Positions 37,161 through 46,587 of a stretch of 64,000 bases of DNA are shown here, in pieces; the first letter of the stretch is position 1, and every line of letters begins with the position of its first letter. This DNA comes from Winogradskyella wandonensis. GTDB lineage: Bacteria; Bacteroidota; Bacteroidia; Flavobacteriales; Flavobacteriaceae. Both the position numbers and the translations under genes were made by a program. The notes under the pieces are model-generated. The model had not been told where the DNA came from. It ran no database searches and saw only the letters and a list, made by a program, of their open reading frames with translations. The DNA lies in the NCBI RefSeq assembly GCF_004346845.1, contig NZ_SMGI01000001.1, positions 496,001 through 560,000 on the forward strand, given 5' to 3'.

Positions 37161-38567
37161 ATGAATTCATACGATGTCGTAGTTATAGGTTCTGGTCCTG
37201 GTGGATATGTTGCAGCAATCCGTTGTGCACAACTAGGAATGAAAACCGCAATAATCGAAAAATATTCAACACTTGGTGGTACATGTCTTAATGTAGGCTG
37301 TATTCCTAGTAAAGCACTTTTAAGTTCTTCGCATCATTATGAAGAAGCAACCAAGCATTTTGCGGACCACGGCATTGAAATTCCTGGAGATATCAAGGTG
37401 AATTTAGAAAAAATGATTGCGCGTAAGCAATCGGTTGTAGACCAAACGACTGGCGGAATTGATTTCTTAATGAAGAAAAACAAAATCGATGTTTACGAAG
37501 GTTTAGGATCTTTTAAAGATGCTACGCATGTAAATATTGCTAAAAATGATGGTTCTACAGAAACGATTGAAGGAAAAAACATCATCATAGCTACAGGAAG
37601 TAAGCCAAGTAACTTACCTTTTATAAAGCTAGATAAAGAGCGCATAATAACTTCTACAGAAGCCTTAAAACTTAAGGAAGTACCTAAACACATGATTGTT
37701 ATTGGTGGCGGTGTTATTGGTCTAGAGCTTGGTCAAGTGTATTACAGACTTGGTGCCGACGTTACAGTAATCGAGTACATGGACCGTATTTTGCCAACCA
37801 TGGATGCAGGTTTATCTAAAGAATTAAACAAAGTCTTTAAAAAGGCGAAGTGTAATATGATGATGTCTCACAAAGTGCAATCTGTCGAGCGTAAAGGTGA
37901 CGAAGTGATTGTTAAAGCCGAAAACAAAAAAGGCGAAGTTGTTGAGTTTAAAGGCGATTACTGCTTAGTCTCTGTTGGTCGTCGTCCATATACGGACGGC
38001 TTAAATGCTGAAGCGGCAGGCGTTAAAATTAATGATAGAGGTCAGGTTGAAGTAAATGAGCATTTACAAACATCAGTGTCTAATATCTATGCCATTGGAG
38101 ATGTTGTGCGCGGTGCCATGTTAGCTCATAAAGCTGAAGAAGAAGGCGTGTTTGTTGCTGAAACTTTAGCAGGCCAAAAACCACATATCGATTATAACTT
38201 AATACCTGGTGTGGTTTATACATGGCCAGAAGTTGCTGCTGTTGGTAAAACAGAAGAAGAACTAAAAGCAGATAATGTAGACTATAAAGTAGGGCAGTTT
38301 CCATTTAGAGCTTTAGGACGTGCACGTGCTAGTGGAGATATCGATGGATTTGTAAAAATATTGGCGGATAAAACTACTGACGAAGTTTTAGGTGTACACA
38401 TGATTGGAGCACGTTGTGCCGATTTAATTGCCGAAGCCGTAACCGCTATGGAGTTTAGAGCCTCTGCCGAAGATATTTCGCGTTATTCTCATGCACACCC
38501 AACATTTGCCGAGGCCATTAAAGAAGCGGCATTAGCTGCGACTGATGATAGAGCATTACATGTTTAA
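37161..38567 (+). CDS. lpdA: Dihydrolipoyl dehydrogenase
   Basis: E3 flavoprotein that reoxidises lipoyl groups of 2-oxo acid dehydrogenases and the glycine cleavage system with NAD+. FAD motif GSGPGGYVAAIRC (residues 10-22), redox disulfide GGTCLNVGCIPSK (about 40-52), NAD motif IGGGVIGLELG, and catalytic HAHPTFAEAIKEA near the C-terminus. At 468 aa the length is standard. No E1/E2 genes are nearby, so it is a stand-alone, shared E3. Confidence 0.97.
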   Translation: MNSYDVVVIGSGPGGYVAAIRCAQLGMKTAIIEKYSTLGGTCLNVGCIPSKALLSSSHHYEEATKHFADHGIEIPGDIKVNLEKMIARKQSVVDQTTGGIDFLMKKNKIDVYEGLGSFKDATHVNIAKNDGSTETIEGKNIIIATGSKPSNLPFIKLDKERIITSTEALKLKEVPKHMIVIGGGVIGLELGQVYYRLGADVTVIEYMDRILPTMDAGLSKELNKVFKKAKCNMMMSHKVQSVERKGDEVIVKAENKKGEVVEFKGDYCLVSVGRRPYTDGLNAEAAGVKINDRGQVEVNEHLQTSVSNIYAIGDVVRGAMLAHKAEEEGVFVAETLAGQKPHIDYNLIPGVVYTWPEVAAVGKTEEELKADNVDYKVGQFPFRALGRARASGDIDGFVKILADKTTDEVLGVHMIGARCADLIAEAVTAMEFRASAEDISRYSHAHPTFAEAIKEAALAATDDRALHV

Positions 38568-38582
38568 ATTTTAAAATTCACT

Positions 38583-39038
38583 ATGAAGATATTACTAGCC
38601 GCTCTATTAATTATCCCTTTTCTGTCTTTTGGTCAAGTGTCTCAAGATGAAAAAGAAGAAATAGAAACTTACGCGCTTGAGATTTGCGACTGTTTTAATA
38701 ATGTTCTTAAGGAGTTGCATCCAAAAGCTATAGAAGCTATAACTATTTATGCTTCAGAGGGCGAGCAAAAGATGCAGGAGTATGTTGTTAAAGTTCTGGC
38801 TGAGGAAAGCGATGCAGAGAAGCAGGCTTTTATGGAATCTTTTCAATCTATGCAGGAATCTCCTTTTTTAATAAAACTTCAGAGGTGCGACGCTTCTGCT
38901 ACGAAAAATGAAGCATTAAAAGAGAAAATGGACGATTCTAATTCAGAGGTTAGTAAATATTTAATAAATTATTTAGGTAAAGAAGACTCTTGTAAACTGT
39001 TTAAATTTTTCTACGATTTAGGAACTAATCAAAATTAA
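38583..39038 (+). CDS. Small exported helical protein
   Basis: A 151-residue protein with a signal peptide (ILLAALLIIPFLSFGQ, cleaved after about residue 18). The mature part is acidic and helical with four Cys, the first two in ALEICDCFNN and one each in LQRCDAS and DSCKLF, probably forming disulfides. It starts 15 bp after lpdA. No family recognised with certainty. Confidence 0.68.
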   Translation: MKILLAALLIIPFLSFGQVSQDEKEEIETYALEICDCFNNVLKELHPKAIEAITIYASEGEQKMQEYVVKVLAEESDAEKQAFMESFQSMQESPFLIKLQRCDASATKNEALKEKMDDSNSEVSKYLINYLGKEDSCKLFKFFYDLGTNQN

Positions 39039-39072
39039 AACTACCAGTAATCGATAATCAATTTGAATACAT

Positions 39073-39098
39073 AGCGAATCACTAAGATTCGCTTTTTT
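39073..39098 (+). terminator. Intrinsic terminator after the 38583-39038 gene
   Basis: AGCGAATC (39073-39080) and GATTCGCT (39086-39093) form an 8-bp stem with a 5-nt loop, followed by six T. Confidence 0.83.
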
Positions 39099-39224
39099 AT
39101 TAAATGCCAAGTCTTTTCATACCTAAACGCCTCTTATAAAAAAGTTTTAACTTCGCAAACTACGATTTAGCCTTTACAAATAGGGCTAATAATGTATTTA
39201 CCTTGTAAACGCCTTAAAATAAGC

Positions 39225-39839
39225 ATGACAGATATCGCAATCATCCCGCTAGCGCTTACAGTGATGTTAGGACCACAAATTTTGGTTGGAATGTTATTAA
39301 TTACTAGAAAAGACCCCGTTAAAAGTTCTTTAATTTACATTCTTGCCGTTATGCTTGCTTTGGTATTATCAACCTATTTGTATTACACTTTAGCACGTGT
39401 GTTTAATTTTCATACTATCTCTATTGGTGGTCGACCAGTAATTAAGCACATTTTAATTGTAGTATTTGTAGCTTTAATTATACGTTCTATCGTAAATCGT
39501 AAAAAGATAACAGAACCGCCAAAATGGATGAAAGGTATTTCAACTGCTTCATTAGGTAAAATTTTTATAATTGGTTTTTGTCTCATCGCATTAATGCCAA
39601 CAGATATAGCTATTACACTAACTATCGGTAATCTTTTAAATACTAATGCAAGTTTGTTTACAGAGGCTCTTCCGTTTTTTGGAGCTGTTCTATCTATTGC
39701 ACTTCTGCCATTATTTATATATTTTTCTTTAGGCCAAAGTGGACCAGAAAAACTAGAAAAAACTAATATTTGGCTGAATACTCATGGTTACCTCATTAAT
39801 ATAATTGTTCTTTCCTTCCTCATAGTCTTAATGATTTAA
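39225..39839 (+). CDS. GAP-family (sulfolipid-addressing-like) membrane protein
   Basis: A 204-residue protein with six hydrophobic segments, in two sets of three split by a basic loop (RSIVNRKKITEPPKWMKGI). TDIAIIPLALTVMLGPQILV at the N-terminus is the typical first helix of the GAP/SfLAP family, in the LysE superfamily of exporters. I prefer the ATG at 39225; an ATG at 39192 would add 11 basic residues. Substrate unknown. Confidence 0.75.
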   Translation: MTDIAIIPLALTVMLGPQILVGMLLITRKDPVKSSLIYILAVMLALVLSTYLYYTLARVFNFHTISIGGRPVIKHILIVVFVALIIRSIVNRKKITEPPKWMKGISTASLGKIFIIGFCLIALMPTDIAITLTIGNLLNTNASLFTEALPFFGAVLSIALLPLFIYFSLGQSGPEKLEKTNIWLNTHGYLINIIVLSFLIVLMI

Positions 39840-39978
39840 TAATTAATAAAACTTTATGTACGTTTTATCTTACTAGGAATTGCTTATTTCTTTTAATATA
39901 TTAGTGCAACATTAAATAAGTAAGCACTAAAATTCAGTGCATTAAGCCGTTTATTCAACCATAACACCACCATTAAAA

Positions 39979-41871
39979 ATGAAAAAAATCACTTATCTCG
40001 TTGTAGCCTTAGTACTATTAGGATGTCAAAACAACCAATCGTTCGACAGCAATTTGCTAAATCCCGAGGTCATTGACCATAATGTTCCTTTGAAAGTTGA
40101 GCCTTATGCAGATGAAAACATATTGAAAAATTTAGCACCCATAAGAGCACGATTCGACAATTTTGCTATAACCGAAGACAGCGAATTTATAAATGACCGA
40201 ATGACGTCTTTTGGCAAACAAATGCCAAAAACCATTTATGAGCCTGTCAAGGATAAGGCTTTTTTAATGTCAGGTTGGCAATTAACGTCAACATTGATTG
40301 TTGTTGGAGATGTTGGGTTAATTGTTGTAGATCCTGGAGAAAGTGATGAAGCCTCAGAAAGAATTTTAAACGATTTCAGAAAAGAAACTAATATTCAATT
40401 ACCAGTTAAGGCTGTCGTTTATACCCACAGACATCCAGACCATTCTTTTGGTTCGGCTGGAATGGGTGTAACACAAGAGCAAGTAGATAACGGCGAGGTT
40501 AAAATTTTTGCACATCACCAGTTTATGGAATACCTCGCTAACGATGCTAGTGTGGTTGGGTCTATATTAACAGAACGTACCGCTTATGGAGGTGCTACAT
40601 ATTTGGGTCAAAATGAAAAAGGTCTTGTTCATGCTGGTTTAGGACCAACATTTGCAGGTGGTAAAATTTCATTTTACAGCCCAACAGATATTGTAAAAGG
40701 AGAATTAAAAGCTGACGTAGCTGGAGTTAAAATGGTGCTGTTTGAAGCCTATGGTGATGCAGAAGATGAAATAGATGTTTATTTTCCTGAACTAAGACAT
40801 GTTCACGGTTCCGAAACCATCCAAGGCGAATCCTTTCCAAATTTATATACCTTAAGAGGAACAAAATATCGCGACTTGGTAAAATGGTATAAAGGTGTAG
40901 ACAATTTATTAGACTATGCAAAGAAGAGTGATAGTTACAGCCATTCTCATATGCGTTCTTGGGTTGGAAATGATTTTATTGTAGAACGGATTCAAAACTA
41001 TAGAGATGCCATTCAGTTTACCCACGACCAGTCTATTTACCATATGAATCAAGGTGCTACCAGAGAAGAATTGGTAGGTTTAGTTTCGCTACCAGAACAT
41101 CTTAAAAAAGACCCTTGGTTACAAGAGTTTTACGGCAGTGTAGAGCATGTTGTTAGAAATGTTTACAACGGCTATTTAGGTTGGTATTCGGGAGATGCCA
41201 CAGAGCTTGCAACACCATCCTTTAAAAGAAAAGCCAATCTTTATATTTCTGCTATGGGTGGTAGAGATAATGTTTTAAATATTGCGAACAAAGCTTATGA
41301 AGCAAAAGACTATGGTTGGGCAATGGAAGTAACTACACATCTTGTACGCTCTAATCCAGAAGACCAAGAAGCAAGAGATTTAAAAGGAAAAGCAATGCAG
41401 GCTTGGGGTTATGACCAAGCGAATATTTATTATAGAAATTTTGCATTATCTGGAGCGAAAGAGCTTGACGGCACATTAGATAAATCTGGTGCGTTCGATT
41501 TTGCAAATCCTGTTATTATACAACAGTTTGGAATAGGAACAATTCTAGAAAATCTACGTGTAAAAATTGATGCTTCAAAGGCAGTAAATGCAGATTTTAA
41601 GATTGGATTTAATATTACAGACCGAAATGAAAAATATGGCTTTCATGTCCGAAACGGAATTGCTGCATTTTATAGATACATTCCAGATAATTCTGATTTA
41701 GTAATAGATATACCAAGCCATGTTGTTTACGATTTTGTACTAGGGAAAGGTCGTGTAAAAGATGCAATTAGTAAAGGTGAAGGAACTGCAAACGGTGATG
41801 TAAATCAACTAGATACGTTTATGAGCTTCTTCGATTTTAAAAAGGCAGATATAAATTTATCGTCTAGATAA
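39979..41871 (+). CDS. Alkyl sulfatase of the SdsA/BDS1 type, lipoprotein
   Basis: A 630-residue lipoprotein (lipobox LVLLGCQN). The metallo-beta-lactamase domain has THRHPDHSFG (about residues 151-160), the binuclear zinc motif of alkyl sulfatases. A helical dimerisation domain with RNVYNGYLGWYSGD and a C-terminal SCP2-like domain follow. Cleaves sulfate from alkyl sulfates such as SDS. No sulfatase-maturation or sulfur genes are next to it. Confidence 0.9.
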   Translation: MKKITYLVVALVLLGCQNNQSFDSNLLNPEVIDHNVPLKVEPYADENILKNLAPIRARFDNFAITEDSEFINDRMTSFGKQMPKTIYEPVKDKAFLMSGWQLTSTLIVVGDVGLIVVDPGESDEASERILNDFRKETNIQLPVKAVVYTHRHPDHSFGSAGMGVTQEQVDNGEVKIFAHHQFMEYLANDASVVGSILTERTAYGGATYLGQNEKGLVHAGLGPTFAGGKISFYSPTDIVKGELKADVAGVKMVLFEAYGDAEDEIDVYFPELRHVHGSETIQGESFPNLYTLRGTKYRDLVKWYKGVDNLLDYAKKSDSYSHSHMRSWVGNDFIVERIQNYRDAIQFTHDQSIYHMNQGATREELVGLVSLPEHLKKDPWLQEFYGSVEHVVRNVYNGYLGWYSGDATELATPSFKRKANLYISAMGGRDNVLNIANKAYEAKDYGWAMEVTTHLVRSNPEDQEARDLKGKAMQAWGYDQANIYYRNFALSGAKELDGTLDKSGAFDFANPVIIQQFGIGTILENLRVKIDASKAVNADFKIGFNITDRNEKYGFHVRNGIAAFYRYIPDNSDLVIDIPSHVVYDFVLGKGRVKDAISKGEGTANGDVNQLDTFMSFFDFKKADINLSSR

Positions 41872-42021
41872 TACGTCACTCAATGCGTAATTGAAAACTA
41901 TTTTTTGTAAAAGACATTGCTTATATCTTAAAGTGTTTAGTCAACTAAATTTGATTTTATATTGGGTCTATAATAACAATTTTAGTGTATTCACAGTAAA
42001 AAAATTAATTTTAAATAAAGT

Positions 42022-42819
42022 ATGAAACATTCTCTTTTGACTTTATTGATATTTCTATGTCTTTCAGCTTTTCTAGAAGCTCAAGAGCAAAATAAAGACC
42101 ATGTCAGCGGCACTCAAGCTAATAATCCATTGGCAAATATGACTGCCTTAAATATCCAAAATTACTATGTGCCAAGGCTTACTGATGCCCAAGAAGATGC
42201 ATACTTAAATACGTTCTGGTTGCGCTATGCCAAACCATTTTCTAAAGGAAAGCTATTATTAAGGGTATCGGTACCATTTAATACAGTAGCTTTTCCTGAT
42301 GATACAGGTCTAGTTTCTAGTGAAAATGGACTAGGCGATATTAATGCTTTATTTACATATAATTTTATTTCTAAGCCAACAGCTACAGTCGGTGTGGGAC
42401 CAGTAATTATAGCTCCTACGGCTGCGAATGACTTCTTAGGCTCTGGAAAATGGCAGGTAGGGTTAGCGCTAGTCGCATTCGTAGTTAAGTCGCGAGAATT
42501 TCAATTAGGAGGTTTGGTGACATGGCAAACCTCTGTTGCTGGGGATGATAATCGCGAAGGCACAAATAGTGCTATTATTCAGCCATTTTATTTTTGGCAA
42601 TTAGGTAAAGGTACATACCTTAGAGGAGCTCCAGCATGGTTTTTTAATATTAAAAATGATGCCTATTCGGTTCCATTTGCATTAGGGATTGGTAAAGTAA
42701 TTAAAGTTGGAAATACAGTATTTAATTGTTTTATTGAGCCTCAGTATTCAATGCTGCACAAGGGCACACAACCACAATTTCAAATTTTTGCAGGCATAAA
42801 TTTACAATTTTTAAAATGA
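42022..42819 (+). CDS. Predicted outer-membrane beta-barrel protein
   Basis: A 265-residue protein with a signal peptide (LLTLLIFLCLSAFLEAQ). The mature part alternates amphipathic strands and polar turns (TFWLRYAKPFSKGKLLLRVSV, GLGDINALFTYNFI, PFYFWQLGKGTYLRG) and ends in FQIFAGINLQFLK, a C-terminal aromatic/hydrophobic strand typical of outer-membrane barrels. Resembles the transporter/MetA-pathway barrel family. It follows the alkyl sulfatase gene by 150 bp and could serve it as a pore (inference). Confidence 0.75.
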   Translation: MKHSLLTLLIFLCLSAFLEAQEQNKDHVSGTQANNPLANMTALNIQNYYVPRLTDAQEDAYLNTFWLRYAKPFSKGKLLLRVSVPFNTVAFPDDTGLVSSENGLGDINALFTYNFISKPTATVGVGPVIIAPTAANDFLGSGKWQVGLALVAFVVKSREFQLGGLVTWQTSVAGDDNREGTNSAIIQPFYFWQLGKGTYLRGAPAWFFNIKNDAYSVPFALGIGKVIKVGNTVFNCFIEPQYSMLHKGTQPQFQIFAGINLQFLK

Positions 42820-42831
42820 TTAAAAAATAGA

Positions 42832-42872
42832 ACAAACATCATAAGAAGTAAACAATGATGTTTGTGTCTTCT
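42832..42872 (+). terminator. Hairpin after the beta-barrel gene, probable terminator
   Basis: ACAAACATCAT (42832-42842) pairs perfectly with ATGATGTTTGT (42855-42865) over 11 bp with a 12-nt loop, followed by a T/C-rich tract rather than a clean T-run. Confidence 0.55.
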
Positions 42873-42904
42873 TTGTCTTGTGTTAAGGTATATGATTAGA
42901 TTTG
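42873..42904 (+). promoter_or_regulatory. Promoter of the DUF2254 gene
   Basis: TTG (42873-42875), 21-nt spacer, TAGATTTG (42897-42904): both elements fit. The transcript would start about 10 nt before the ATG at 42918. Confidence 0.52.
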
Positions 42905-42917
42905 TTATTTTAACACT

Positions 42918-44228
42918 ATGAAAAAATTACTTTTTGTTTGGAAACAGCTAAATACTACCTTTTGGTTTTTGCCAACATTTATTATCTGTTTATCCATCGT
43001 TCTCGTCATTTTTATTCTAAGACTAGATGAAGTAATTACTATTTCTACCGATGGTTTAGGACGTTTCTTTTTTGTAAATAGTATAGAATCTGCGCGTAGT
43101 TTACTTACTACAATTGCAGGAGCTATGATAGGTGTCGCAGGTACTGTTTTTTCTATAACCTTAGTGGCATTATCATTAACAACATCTCAACTAGGGTCAC
43201 GGCAGATAAGAAATTTTATGTATCACAAGCTCAATCAATTTGTGTTGGGTAGTTATATATCAACATTTGTTTGTTGTGTTATTATTCTTAACGTCGTTAA
43301 TAAATTTGATAACGGCATATTTATTCCGCATCTAACCATTCTGTTCGCTACAGTTTTGTCTATTGCTAATATTATATTGCTAATCTTTTTTATTCATAAT
43401 GTCGCAGTAAGTATCCAGGCTAATTCTGTTGTTGCCGAAATTTCAAAAGAACTTTCGGATAACTTAAATACAATGTTTCCCGAATCTTTTGGTGATGAAA
43501 CTAATAAAACACTTTCTGAAGAAAGCCTAGAGGATACAAAGCTCAATTATCCTATAAAACACGATTTAATTTTAGGAAGTAGTGGCTATCTGCAATACAT
43601 GGATAATGAGAAATTATTAAGCAAAGCAGAGAAACTTGATGTAATTCTACAAATTGATTGCCGACCAGGAAATTACATGGTGCAAGGTGTAAAAGCAGGT
43701 TTAATATACAGTAAGGAAATATTAAGCGAGAAACAGCTACAACAGTTTCAAACTTTTTTTATTACAGGAAATACTAGAACTTCAGAACAAGATGCTGAGC
43801 ACAGCATTCACCAATTAGTTGAAATAGCATCACGCGCACTATCGCCAGGTATTAACGACCCTTATACCGCAATTGCTTGTATTGATAACTTAACTAAATC
43901 TATGGTGTTTCTATCATCAGTAGATTTTCCTTCAAAATATAGGTTAGATAAAAATAATAACTTGAGAGCTATTATACATAATCTTAGCTTCGAGAGCATG
44001 CTTGATGCAGCTTTTAATCAAATTAGACAATTTTCAAAAGATTCACCTTCTGTTGTTATTCGACTTATGGATGCCTTAACGACGATCAATAAATTTGTGA
44101 AATTAAAGGAGCAAAAAGAAGCTGTAAAAAAACATGCTATAATGGTCCTAAATCTAGGGAAAAATCGTTTTGATGAGCCTAACGACTTTAAAGATTTGGA
44201 AAAAAGAGCTAAATCAATTTTAGACTAA
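42918..44228 (+). CDS. DUF2254 membrane protein
   Basis: A 436-residue protein with four N-terminal membrane helices (about residues 15-36, 62-85, 108-128, 138-160) and a cytoplasmic domain. AGAMIGVAGTVFSITLVALS and TSQLGSRQIRNFM are the hallmark of DUF2254, and ALSPGINDPYTAIACID is a conserved stretch of its soluble part. Function unknown. Its last four bases overlap the end of the response-regulator gene on the opposite strand. Confidence 0.88.
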   Translation: MKKLLFVWKQLNTTFWFLPTFIICLSIVLVIFILRLDEVITISTDGLGRFFFVNSIESARSLLTTIAGAMIGVAGTVFSITLVALSLTTSQLGSRQIRNFMYHKLNQFVLGSYISTFVCCVIILNVVNKFDNGIFIPHLTILFATVLSIANIILLIFFIHNVAVSIQANSVVAEISKELSDNLNTMFPESFGDETNKTLSEESLEDTKLNYPIKHDLILGSSGYLQYMDNEKLLSKAEKLDVILQIDCRPGNYMVQGVKAGLIYSKEILSEKQLQQFQTFFITGNTRTSEQDAEHSIHQLVEIASRALSPGINDPYTAIACIDNLTKSMVFLSSVDFPSKYRLDKNNNLRAIIHNLSFESMLDAAFNQIRQFSKDSPSVVIRLMDALTTINKFVKLKEQKEAVKKHAIMVLNLGKNRFDEPNDFKDLEKRAKSILD

Positions 44229-44935
44229 AATTGTTCTAATCGTTTTAAAACTTCAGGTTTATAACTTCGGCTAATCGTTAAGGATTGTTCTGCAATAGTA
44301 ACAAACTCATTGGTAAAGGCTGTTATTTCTTTTATAGCTATAATATAAGAGCGGTGAATACGTAAAAACTGAGATTTGGGCAGTTTAGCTTCTATATTAC
44401 TAATCGTTTCGCGAGTTACTATAGACCTATCTTTGCAGTGTATTTTAATGTAATCGCTATAACTCTCAATATAGATAATACTTTCAAAATCTATCTTCTG
44501 CATTTGTCTATCGGAGCGTACAAAAATAAAATCTTGAGTCTCAGTAGAACTTGAGCTTTCAGAAATTGTTGTGTCAGAAATTTCAAAATAACGGTTAATG
44601 GCTTTTGATAAACGCTCAAAAGAAATGGGTTTCATGACATAGTCCACGGCTTGCAAATCAAAACCTTCAACAGCATAATCACGATAGGCCGTTGTAAAAA
44701 TAACTTTGATGTTTTTGTTTATAGATTTAGCAAAAGCAATTCCAGAAATTTCGGGCATATTAATGTCTAAAAACACCAAATCAATAGCGTTCTGACTAAT
44801 GGCATTAAAGGCTTCGACGGCATTACTACATTGCGCCACCACAGAAATACGTTCTATTTTAGAAAGGTGTAAAGCAATGATATCTCTTGCAACAGCTTCG
44901 TCATCTACTATAATACAATTAATAGCTTTAGCCAT
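44225..44935 (-). CDS. LytTR-family response regulator
   Basis: A 236-residue two-component regulator. Receiver domain 1-120 with phospho-acceptor Asp in LVFLDINMPEISG, Thr in FTTAYRDYAVEGF and Lys in VMKPIS. LytTR DNA-binding domain about 135-236 (YIESYSDYIKIHCKDRSIV ... LRIHRSYIIAIKEI). It overlaps the sensor kinase gene by 8 bases, a translationally coupled pair. Its targets are unknown; the divergent ExbB-like operon is the nearest candidate. Confidence 0.93.
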   Translation of the reverse strand: MAKAINCIIVDDEAVARDIIALHLSKIERISVVAQCSNAVEAFNAISQNAIDLVFLDINMPEISGIAFAKSINKNIKVIFTTAYRDYAVEGFDLQAVDYVMKPISFERLSKAINRYFEISDTTISESSSSTETQDFIFVRSDRQMQKIDFESIIYIESYSDYIKIHCKDRSIVTRETISNIEAKLPKSQFLRIHRSYIIAIKEITAFTNEFVTIAEQSLTISRSYKPEVLKRLEQF

Positions 44936-45986
44936 GAGGTAACTCTAGATTTAGTTGTACTTGGTAACTATCATTGCTTTCTGAAATGTCCAGTTTGTAT
45001 TGGCCTTTGTATAGCAATTCTAAACGCTTTTTAATGTTTTCTAAGCCAATACCATTTGGCGTAGATTGGCTTTTTTCATGAGAGTTAGATACGCTGAAAT
45101 CTATATTTCTACCACTACATTTAAAAGCGATATCAATGTTTAGTTTTCCTTCTAGAATCTTACCGTGTTTAAAACTGTTTTCTACAAATGGTAAAAAAAG
45201 CATTGGTGCTACAGAAACGGTATCTGTGCAATTATTAGATGTAAAACTAACATCTAGTGTGTCATTAAAACGCATTTGTTCGAGGTCGATATAATCTTGT
45301 ATGTGATTAATTTCTTCAGTCAAAGCAACTGAAGGTTTATCTACCTGATATAACAAATAATCCAATAGATTAGAGAGCTTCAGAATCATTTCTGGTGTTG
45401 TGTCAGATTTTTTTAGAGCAAAACCATACATCGTATTTAGTGTATTAAACAAAAAATGTGGATGAATTTGCATCTTCAAGTACTTCAGCTCTTGCTCTTT
45501 TAATTTTAGTTGTGCTTCCAGTATTTTAGCTTCAAGCTCAGCATTGTATTTGGATTGCTTTAAATTCAACTTTAAGAGTTTAAAAGAGCTAACCACAATG
45601 ACGACTAGATAAATACAAGCAATAATAAATAGTGTGTTTCGCGTTAACGATTCCACCTTGGTAAACATAAAGTCGGTTAAAAACGCGATACCATAAAATA
45701 CCGAAAACATAATGCTAAATACAGATATAATTATCGTGTATAAACTATAAAGCCCAAATAGAAAATAACGTTTCGTAACGAGGTAATCGGGTATAAGTTT
45801 GTAAACGGAAATGTAAGTAGTGCCAATAGTTATGGGCATTAAAAACAGAGAAAAATAAAAGATATTACTATTAATAGTATTGTCAGCACTAAACGTGAGT
45901 GTAAAAAAGAAAAGTATGGCTAACCAAAATAAAACGTGCAGAAGCGCCTGTTTTAATCTATTAGTTGTTGTTTTGTTAGTCTTCAC
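44928..45986 (-). CDS. LytS-like sensor histidine kinase
   Basis: I start at the GTG 45984-45986 (VKTNKTTTNRLKQALLHVLF), giving 352 aa with four membrane helices. The open frame continues to an ATG at 46133, but the extra 49 residues look unlike such proteins. After the helices comes a coiled coil (AKILEAQLKLKEQELKYLKM), the His-kinase box QIHPHFLFNTLNTMY with the phospho-His, and ATPase motifs ENSFKHG and NGIGLENIKKRL. Senses an unknown envelope or membrane signal and passes phosphate to the LytTR regulator. Confidence 0.86.
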   Translation of the reverse strand: MKTNKTTTNRLKQALLHVLFWLAILFFFTLTFSADNTINSNIFYFSLFLMPITIGTTYISVYKLIPDYLVTKRYFLFGLYSLYTIIISVFSIMFSVFYGIAFLTDFMFTKVESLTRNTLFIIACIYLVVIVVSSFKLLKLNLKQSKYNAELEAKILEAQLKLKEQELKYLKMQIHPHFLFNTLNTMYGFALKKSDTTPEMILKLSNLLDYLLYQVDKPSVALTEEINHIQDYIDLEQMRFNDTLDVSFTSNNCTDTVSVAPMLFLPFVENSFKHGKILEGKLNIDIAFKCSGRNIDFSVSNSHEKSQSTPNGIGLENIKKRLELLYKGQYKLDISESNDSYQVQLNLELPHG

Positions 45987-46142
45987 GTTTGTATATTCTC
46001 GGCACAATAATAGTTTATTTTTAGGTGCTGAGATTATTTTGTAGACGAATAACAGATTTTGTGCCCGTTTTGACATCTGTGTTAAAACCCGATGGAAATT
46101 TGTCGTTGGTCGCATTCTACTTTTTTTAAGCAAATCTCATCT

Positions 46143-46150
46143 TATGTTTG
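46143..46150 (+). promoter_or_regulatory. Candidate -7 box for the ExbB-like gene
   Basis: TATGTTTG fits TAnnTTTG, 28 nt before the ATG at 46179. No -33 TTG. Lies in the region divergent from the LytS/LytR pair. Confidence 0.42.
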
Positions 46151-46178
46151 TTTTAAGTTTAACTAAAAAATATAAATT

Positions 46179-46574
46179 ATGATTGCTTTAATCACATCAA
46201 ATCCTTTTTTACAACGTCTGAGTGAAGGCGGAACAGGTATGTATTTTATTTTAATAGCCTTTTTGTTATCAATAGTTTTTATAGTCTTGGCTTTTATAAA
46301 AAAGAATAAAAATGTGAGGTCATCTAATAAAATGATTGGTTTGGCTGCCGAATCAAGCTTAGTGGCTTTGGTCATGGGATGTTTAGCTTCTGTTATGGGA
46401 ATTATTGAGTTGTTTGATATGTTAGAAGCTATTGGAGAAACTAGACCAGATTTGTTTGCCGCTGGTATCAAAGTATCGTTATTGACCATAACGTTTGGAT
46501 TATTCTCTTTCACAGTAGCACGAATAGGCATTTTAGCTTATAAGTGGAGTTTAAATTCAGGCGATAATAAGTAA
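46179..46574 (+). CDS. Short ExbB/TolQ/MotA-like membrane protein
   Basis: A 131-residue protein with three membrane helices (about 22-40, 56-78, 95-120). GLAAESSLVALVMGCLASVMGII and AGIKVSLLTITFGLFSFTVARI resemble the second and third helices of ExbB/TolQ proton channels, in which the partner ExbD helix sits. It lacks the large cytoplasmic domain of full ExbB (about 240 aa). No exbD gene is adjacent. Followed after 13 bases by the TonB-like lipoprotein, so probably one operon. Confidence 0.72.
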   Translation: MIALITSNPFLQRLSEGGTGMYFILIAFLLSIVFIVLAFIKKNKNVRSSNKMIGLAAESSLVALVMGCLASVMGIIELFDMLEAIGETRPDLFAAGIKVSLLTITFGLFSFTVARIGILAYKWSLNSGDNK

Positions 46575-46587
46575 TCAATACATTACT

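Noticed and set aside
45987..46133. N-terminal extension of the LytS-like kinase
   Set aside because: Residues 1-49 of the longer frame look non-protein-like; the GTG at 45986 gives the typical N-terminus. Not fully excluded.
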